From the NCBI GenBank assembly GCA_020650975.1, contig JAIPMN010002103.1, forward strand, positions 1 through 22,995: a DNA stretch of 22,995 bases, given 5' to 3'. Shown here in pieces: positions 18,043-22,995 of this stretch. Each line of letters opens with the position of its first letter. Position 1 is the first letter of the stretch. The position numbers and the translations under genes are program-made. This DNA is from Apostichopus californicus (taxonomy: Eukaryota; Echinodermata; Holothuroidea; Aspidochirotida; Stichopodidae). The notes under the pieces are model-generated. The model was given only the letters and a program-made list of their open reading frames with translations. It did not search any database and had not been told where the DNA came from.

Positions 18043-19130
18043 GATTGAAACAGAACTAATTCATTATTTATAAAATTTCACAGACAACTTTCAGATGAAA
18101 ATCGTAGAGAAATTTTGGCGTTTGAGGAAAGCAATTTGTTCTGGGGCTTTGAACAGGTTAATGCAAAATCAACCTTAATTTGCCCTGTAAATTAGGGAAC
18201 CAACGAATAACTGGATCAAAGAAACATATCACATCCTAATTAAAACAGGGAAATAGGACTATTGTCATAATTCCTGCAAAGAAAGTAGGTTTATTATGCA
18301 GATCAGTAAGCTGGAGAAGGGCGAGATAAGACTTTGGTGCTTTCTTTTTTGAGGTCAGGTTTATTTAGCAGCCACCACCAATCCCTGAGCTATCTGAATT
18401 AGGACAAAAAGTAGACTATAGCATACTAAACACAGGGCTTTATTTGGATTTTTAAGTAGGTTATTAGCGAAAGACTGTGAAAACTAGGGCAAAGGCACAA
18501 GATCCCCACGTGGAGGTGAGAAACTGAGCTTATGTGTTCCATCACAAAAACTATCACCACCAGCACTTGGGTTGACCTGGTAAACTCTATTTAAACAGAT
18601 CTGAAATAGGCGTGGCCTTCATAAAGGTGTAAATCAATTGATTCATCTCATTTGGTCCTGATTCATGCGGGTCGATATAAAGTTGTGACCAATTCCTTTA
18701 AACTGTGACTGTTGACAGACCTGTAATTTTTTGGCATCCACATAGTACAGGATGACTCTGGTTAGCATCCTTTTATATGTTTTATTCATATGTGATAGTA
18801 CATTAATATTGTTTATAATTACTTTTCAGCCCACTGGTGCATCTATAGTTTGGTTTTCATAATGTAATATGTACTACAACACATGACATTTTCTGAATTC
18901 ACATTTTTGCTTTTCTTTTGATGAATGTTAATTGTATTATTCTTGAGAGAACTGACTCAAAACACAACCATCATCTTGAATTTCATGGTCAAACAGTCAA
19001 GAGAGTGGAATTTATACCATTTGTTGAATGATGTCATCAGGAGGTGGAATTGTTAAGTTTCCTTTGTCTTTAAATGTCACATGTTCATATTTTGTTATGA
19101 TAAGTGACAACAGTGTTGTTAACGAAAGCA
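18043..19130. other. AT-rich non-coding DNA, nothing firm
   Basis: ATGCAAAAT (octamer-like) and CTTTGAAC lie near 18145-18165. At about 18506-18525 CCCCACGTGGAGGTGAGAAA resembles the end of the tRNA-like element at 136-155, but only over about 20 bp. No exon is seen. Confidence 0.3.
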
Positions 19131-19253
19131 ATGCCAGTATTAATTAATTAATTAACAGATCATGTTCAAAACTTCATCTGTATTGACCCAAATATGCCAA
19201 AAATGCATACAAGATGGTCACCTAGCAGCCCAGTTGAACTGCTTTGTTACTGC

Positions 19254-19600
19254 ATTAATAATAATAATAATAAATGAGACTTATATAGCGCCAAATCAGT
19301 AAACAAAAGTCACTGCTCAAGGCACTTTACAAAGAAAGTAAATTAATTTACAAAAGAACAAGTGAAAAAATGGGTCTTAAGTAGACTTTTGAAAGTAGAA
19401 AGTTTATAGCATGTTCGAATGTGATCTGGTAACTTGTTCCAGAGATAAGACCCAGAGTATTCGAAGCTTCTGTAACCATAGGTCTTCAAGCATGGTTTAG
19501 GAACAGTTAAATACAGTTTGTTGGATCCTAACAGCATGTAAATGGCCTCTAACCTCATCCTACTTGCAGAATAAGCTGCAGAGTACTACAATGCAGGGAA
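19254..19600 (-). mobile_element. CR1/L2-type LINE, 3' terminal fragment with (ATT)n tail
   Basis: On the minus strand a frame (19558-19343, open back to a TAG near 19588) encodes the typical extreme C-terminus of a non-LTR retrotransposon reverse transcriptase: LKTYGYRSF, then LWNKLPDHIRTCYKLSTFKS, then LLKTHFF and a stop. After the stop comes a 3' UTR with GCCTTGAGCAG and GGCGCTATATAAGTC, then (ATT)n at 19274-19255, as in CR1/L2-like elements that end in a microsatellite tail. The polymerase core and endonuclease are missing, so the copy is 5'-truncated and dead. The exact 5' limit is uncertain (about 19560-19660). The C-terminal block and tail are seen; the clade assignment is from family knowledge. 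Confidence 0.88.
19255..19274. repeat. (ATA)n microsatellite, LINE tail
   Basis: ATAATAATAATAATAATAA; on the minus strand it is the ATT tail of the LINE fragment. Confidence 0.9.
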
Positions 19601-19659
19601 CAGTATAGTTCTGTCATATTCTGGCATATTTTGGCAGAGTTAAATTTATGAACAAATCG

Positions 19660-20610
19660 GACGGCCTCTAAACAATTTCACCATCAACATACAGAGCAAA
19701 ATAAGGTTTATAAAGTCAAGAAACAAAGAAGTAAATAAAAGCAAAACAATAAAAATCAAGTACAATGATGACAATAGTGATGTCATTTTTAGACTTGCTT
19801 AAAGTCTTCACTTCTGTTTCACAAGTAGTCTTCATCAATATATTGATACATTCAATACAGAATCACTTTCTACCTAAATGTGTGGGATCCAGTTTTTCAA
19901 TCTACATGGGTTGCTTATACTCCTTCTTCTCTGATAATTTATGCACTGGAGTCCAAATTAACATTTTGGACTGTTTAATTTCTCAAAAGTGGTTTTGCTA
20001 TGTGTATCACCCACCACCAATACTGATTTGGTTTTCACGGTTTGATTTTACATCAACATTAATGTTCTTTGTCTATCTCAGTAGGTAGTCATCGGCAACT
20101 AGACTGCAGTCTCTCGTTTCGTGTTAACTTAATTCAGGACATTCCAAAGGAGGAGGGGGATACAAAAGTTGAATTCATTCATGGGATCGACATTTCTGAG
20201 AACGAGTGGACACTGCCATTATAAAAGTAGGTACAATTATATTGTTGTGGCATAAAGAGGATAGCAGAAAAAAAGTGGTACGACCTTCTACGTCAATCAA
20301 ACGAGTTTTGACATTTTGCGTCTGAGATATATCTACTTGCTGGGTCAGCAGAGAGAGAGAAAGAAAACATGTTTGAAAATATTGTTTTCAGAACAAAGCC
20401 TGAATGATCTGGTTTTCTCTACCAGCTGAGAATGTTTTCATTCCTTCATGGAAAGACAGATATTTAATATTGCAATAGCCTAAAAACATACACTGAAGAC
20501 TTTGCGAATGTGGCATCTATGATAAAAAAACATATACGAGAAAATGATTAGTTTCATCATTGAAAAAAGTATGTCCTAAAGTCCCATTTAATGGCAAGAG
20601 AATGGTATCT
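19660..20610. other. Non-coding DNA; hydrophobic open frame probably chance
   Basis: A 107-codon plus frame (19765-20088) begins with a real ATG and encodes a Phe/Ile/Leu/Ser-rich hydrophobic product, as T-rich DNA gives by default. No recognised domain and no homologue come to mind. (GA)n occurs near 20350. Confidence 0.3.
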
Positions 20611-20616
20611 GGAATG

Positions 20617-20635
20617 CCCCCCCACCCCCCCCCCC
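20617..20635. repeat. Poly-C run, C7-A-C11
   Basis: A C homopolymer with a single A interruption, followed shortly by a TATATATATATA stretch at about 20645-20656. Confidence 0.8.
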
Positions 20636-20910
20636 TCAACAAAGTATATATATATAAACGAAAAGCAAATGTTAACATTGAAACATGATTTCAACATCAG
20701 GGGACAGCTGACTGCCATTTAGTGCAATGTTTGATTTATACCCTAATGGCACTGAAGGGAAGGAGATGAATATATGTATATGTCACTCATCTTTCTTCTG
20801 ATGTTCATTCATTATTTCACCATGCAAACTAGACAATTTAAAAGTTCTAGCAGCATGAATTAGAAGAACCAAAATAAGTGTCAAAATAACATAAGAAAAG
20901 TAATAATTAA

Positions 20911-21003
20911 CACAATAACATATAACACAATAAAAATGACACAATAAGACATAACACAATAACAATGACACAATAACACATAACAAAATAACAAAGACAC
21001 AAT
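20911..21003. repeat. 29-bp minisatellite, three units plus partial
   Basis: Units at 20911-20939, 20940-20968 and 20969-20997 begin CACAATAA and end AATGA or AAAGA; a partial CACAAT follows and a decayed unit may precede (20881-20910). The minus-strand frames across it (Cys/Tyr/Val/Leu-rich) are repeat artefacts. Confidence 0.9.
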
Positions 21004-21009
21004 ATCATG

Positions 21010-21240
21010 AGCTATGCAGTCATGTTCAGACTTACTCAAGTCTTCCATCTGGTGTATTAAAATTAAGACATAAACCCTAATTGGTTTCTCCCAGATGAAA
21101 TCAGAAGTTTTACTAACTCTGTGTTTAGAGGGTCTGTTCACCATAAATGCATCTCTGTTTTGGGTTTTTTGCTTCTCCTTTTATAAGTTCCTTGAATCTA
21201 AGTTTAAGGAAAACTATCCAACAGTATTTATTTATGACAT
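21010..21240. other. Non-coding DNA with a weak minus-strand exon-like start
   Basis: On the minus strand an ATG at 21144 opens a frame beginning MVNRPSKHRVSKTSDFIWEK, which meets a donor-like TTGA|GTAAGTC near 21050 in phase 1. I do not recognise the peptide. The phase does not match the exon at 841-939 directly. It is kept only as a weak candidate. Confidence 0.12.
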
Positions 21241-21244
21241 AATT

Positions 21245-21276
21245 GTGACCTAATTTATCTGTGACCTAATTGTGAT
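21245..21276 (-). promoter_or_regulatory. Pair of nuclear-receptor half sites (ROR-type)
   Basis: GTGACCTAATT occurs at 21245 and again at 21261, a 16-bp tandem. On the minus strand these read AATTAGGTCA. The left copy, AAATTAGGTCA, fits the monomeric ROR/Rev-erb consensus (WAWNTRGGTCA); the other differs at one flanking base. Two chance copies from a small duplication are also possible. Confidence 0.25.
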
Positions 21277-21289
21277 GTGTATAAAATCA

Positions 21290-22100
21290 ATTTGTGCTTT
21301 TTCCAAGTGTTATATATACAAACGCTGACACAAATTCAAAATTTACTTTGGGAAAAACTAACAAACCGGGCTTCAGCTTTTACTGTTTGTTGAAGAATTT
21401 GTTTTTAAATTTTAGTTAAAACAAAATTAATAATTGCGCACGCCTGCTTTACTCATACCCAATTCATAATTTTGTTTCTCTTTTCAATTATGATGAAAAA
21501 AATAGATTAAAATTGTGGTATATTTTCTTCACACACCAATAAACATTCTTTTTGATGCGATAAACTGCGTGAAGAGACCGATATATATGATAGCATCTTT
21601 CACGGAAACCGTCTTTGAAATAATTTCTATGAATGATGCAACGGCAAGTATAGAAAGGAAAAAAAACTTCCTGTGATCTTTTTTAAAGTACTTGATGACT
21701 TTCAATGTGAGTGGGGGGGGGGGGCGAACAACAATGACAATAAAAAAAACCACAACAAAAACGATCAACTGTGATTCGAAGGGAAAAAAAAAAATTCAAT
21801 TGGCCTATTTCTATTGATTATAATTGGAACAGTCAATTCTTTCCTTTTTTCCTTTTTCCCAGAATTATAAATGCTGCTTTCGCTTTCTGTACTCTGATCG
21901 GTAAACATCGGAAAAGAGAGAAAAAAATATGAAATGAAAGAGGAACGAATACGTAGTTAGTCTCCATTTCCTATAATGAGTCGGCTGGTCACATAAAGTA
22001 AACATTCGTGGGTGAAAAGGAAAAAAAAGTTTTGACCACTAAAAGATATATGGAATTTTTTATTTGGATATGAAAGAAAAAGTAGAACAAGGGGATCCAA
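21290..22100. other. AT-rich non-coding DNA with poly-G
   Basis: A G12 run lies at 21713-21724. A/T-rich simple sequence dominates. The minus frame 21529-21768 is repeat- and composition-driven. Nothing else is recognised. Confidence 0.35.
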
Positions 22101-22560
22101 AATTAGAGCATTGATAGTTTAACTGGGTCTTCAAGCAGGCGAAAGGAGGTCGGTATTGATAAAAGCATGGGGATCATTGGTGAAACCAGAGCACGAGCCC
22201 AATTTAACAGTAAAAACCATCCAGCTATGTAGGTTAGGAGTGACAGAACTAGGGCGGGACGCCGAGCCCTTGGTGGAAAGTTCATGCATCTTAACCATAA
22301 TCCATTGGTTGCCAGTTGGAGTAACGGTATCAGTTACCCAGACCTAGACTGATACCTTACACAAACCCTGTGAAGAGACTCTCCCCCACAAATTAGGATA
22401 TTAGTGCATTATTATTCTTCAATCTGGGAGTCAACCAGTGGAAGAAACTTTATCCTCCCTATTTATCGCTGGGGATGTAGGATGCACGAAGACGAGACGA
22501 CGACGATCGAAGCTGGTACAGAACTACCCCCGCCGATGGGTTCGTGGAGGGACACAGAGA
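22101..22560. other. GC-richer unique stretch
   Basis: About 450 bp are richer in GC and CpG (GGGCGGGACGCCGAGCCC near 22251-22268; ACGAAGACGAGACGACGACG near 22486-22505). Short overlapping frames exist on both strands (22103-22347), none with a recognised motif. If the gene is on the minus strand this could be an upstream exon or promoter, but I see no ATG-donor pair. Confidence 0.25.
22326..22356. repeat. Perfect inverted repeat, 9-bp arms
   Basis: GGTATCAGT (22326-22334) and ACTGATACC (22348-22356) with a 13-nt loop. A competing GTAAC/GTTAC stem (22321-22325 with 22333-22337) overlaps it. Confidence 0.85.
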
Positions 22561-22860
22561 GTCAAAATTAATCATCGGAACTAAACTTGACCTTTAAAGT
22601 ATCGAAATGACAAGCGCAGACCCATTAAGCTGAAATAATTCCATACAGTATCGACGACATATACGAGTACCGTACGTGTAATTGTGTAGCAGTACGAAAA
22701 GGAATTTGGTTTTGAACTACTTAAATGACATGAAACAAGATCAAGTCATTTATTAAATCAATTTGACTTTATGATCGACGATTACTAAGCTGTCCTCAAT
22801 ATTCGTCATAAACACCGTAGCCTAGATTTATATATGTTAATTAGGTCATGTCTATTAACT
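22561..22860. other. AT-rich non-coding DNA, nothing recognised
   Basis: GAGTACCGTACGTG near 22665 is a locally CpG-rich word. No open frame or repeat is seen. Confidence 0.35.
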
Positions 22861-22863
22861 CCC

Positions 22864-22890
22864 TTATTATTATTATTATTATTATTATTT
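22864..22890. repeat. (ATT)n microsatellite
   Basis: About nine ATT units. I checked for a LINE 3' end in front of it, as at 19.3 kb, and did not find the GGCGCTATATAA-type sequence. Confidence 0.9.
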
Positions 22891-22981
22891 AGTTATCCTA
22901 TGGCTGGGTCAAAAGTGTAAACTTCAGATTGGAAGTATTAAGGATGTAAGGTGACATTTCCACTTCCTTTGCTACCCTCAA

Positions 22982-22995
22982 CCCCCCCCCCCCCC
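22982..22995. repeat. Poly-C run at the window edge
   Basis: The window ends in an uninterrupted C run of at least 14; the true length cannot be seen. Confidence 0.8.

Noticed and set aside
18500-18530. Second copy of the tRNA-like SINE
   Set aside because: Only about 20 bp around CCACGTGGAGG match; no A box or B box is recognisable upstream.
19765-20088. 107-codon ATG ORF as a membrane protein gene
   Set aside because: Hydrophobicity is what T-rich DNA produces; no splice or promoter context and no homologue recognised.
20783-21003. Cys/Tyr/Leu-rich minus-strand ORFs
   Set aside because: They are translations of the 29-bp repeat.
22800-22890. Second LINE 3' end at the (ATT)n tract
   Set aside because: The adjoining sequence lacks the GGCGCTATATAA-type 3' end and any reverse-transcriptase C-terminus.
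1-22995. CRISPR array, operon, phage or plasmid functions
   Set aside because: No spaced palindromic repeats with unique spacers, no tightly packed ORFs with ribosome binding sites and no recognisable prokaryotic protein; splice signals and retroelements point to a eukaryote.

Overview
The window looks like nuclear DNA from a metazoan, most likely a marine invertebrate; an echinoderm is plausible but not proven. It is AT-rich and gene-poor. It has a spliceosomal exon with textbook splice sites, a tRNA-derived SINE-like head, the degraded 3' end of a CR1/L2-type LINE with an (ATT)n tail, several minisatellites and many long poly-G/poly-C runs. There is no bacterial, phage, plasmid or CRISPR organisation. 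Most long open frames have non-ATG starts, overlap antisense frames or lie in low-complexity DNA. By my rough estimate the longest (about 134 codons) is near the chance maximum for 23 kb of this composition.

The only confident protein-coding feature is a 99-nt, phase 0-0 internal exon on the minus strand (841-939). It encodes 33 residues that are charged, Leu/Lys/Gln-rich and probably helical or coiled-coil. I do not recognise the protein. A candidate first coding exon of the same strand lies near 10.77-10.79 kb: an ATG followed by five codons ending in phase 0 at a strong donor. The two would be joined by an intron of about 9.8 kb. On that model the rest of the window is upstream or intronic DNA of one minus-strand gene. 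A purine-rich open stretch at 10985-11141 on the plus strand faces away from the candidate first exon and is a weak exon or micropeptide candidate.

Layout: 79-345 SINE-like head plus hairpin; 841-939 exon; 1037-1071 G-rich tract; 1550-1855 pyrimidine tract with 21-bp units; 2354-2834 ten same-strand GCGTG motifs; 3.5-4.8 kb poly-C/poly-G tracts and a hairpin; 5.49-5.69 kb small GC-rich island with a perfect hairpin; 7.46-7.76 kb a 148-bp tandem duplication carrying a palindrome; 10.2-10.7 kb pyrimidine/purine tracts; 10.77-11.14 kb divergent candidate exons; 12466-12970 a 17-bp minisatellite with higher-order arrangement; 13.8-15.6 kb AT-rich, enhancer-like DNA; 15.6-15.9 kb an unrecognised open frame; 16.7-17.0 kb a decayed tandem repeat; 17.9-18.0 kb a purine tract; 19.25-19.6 kb LINE 3' end; 20.9-21.0 kb 29-bp repeats; 22.1-22.6 kb a GC-richer stretch; the window ends inside a C run.

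I found no complete gene system. The items most worth checking are the two-exon model, the GCGTG cluster and the higher-order minisatellite.
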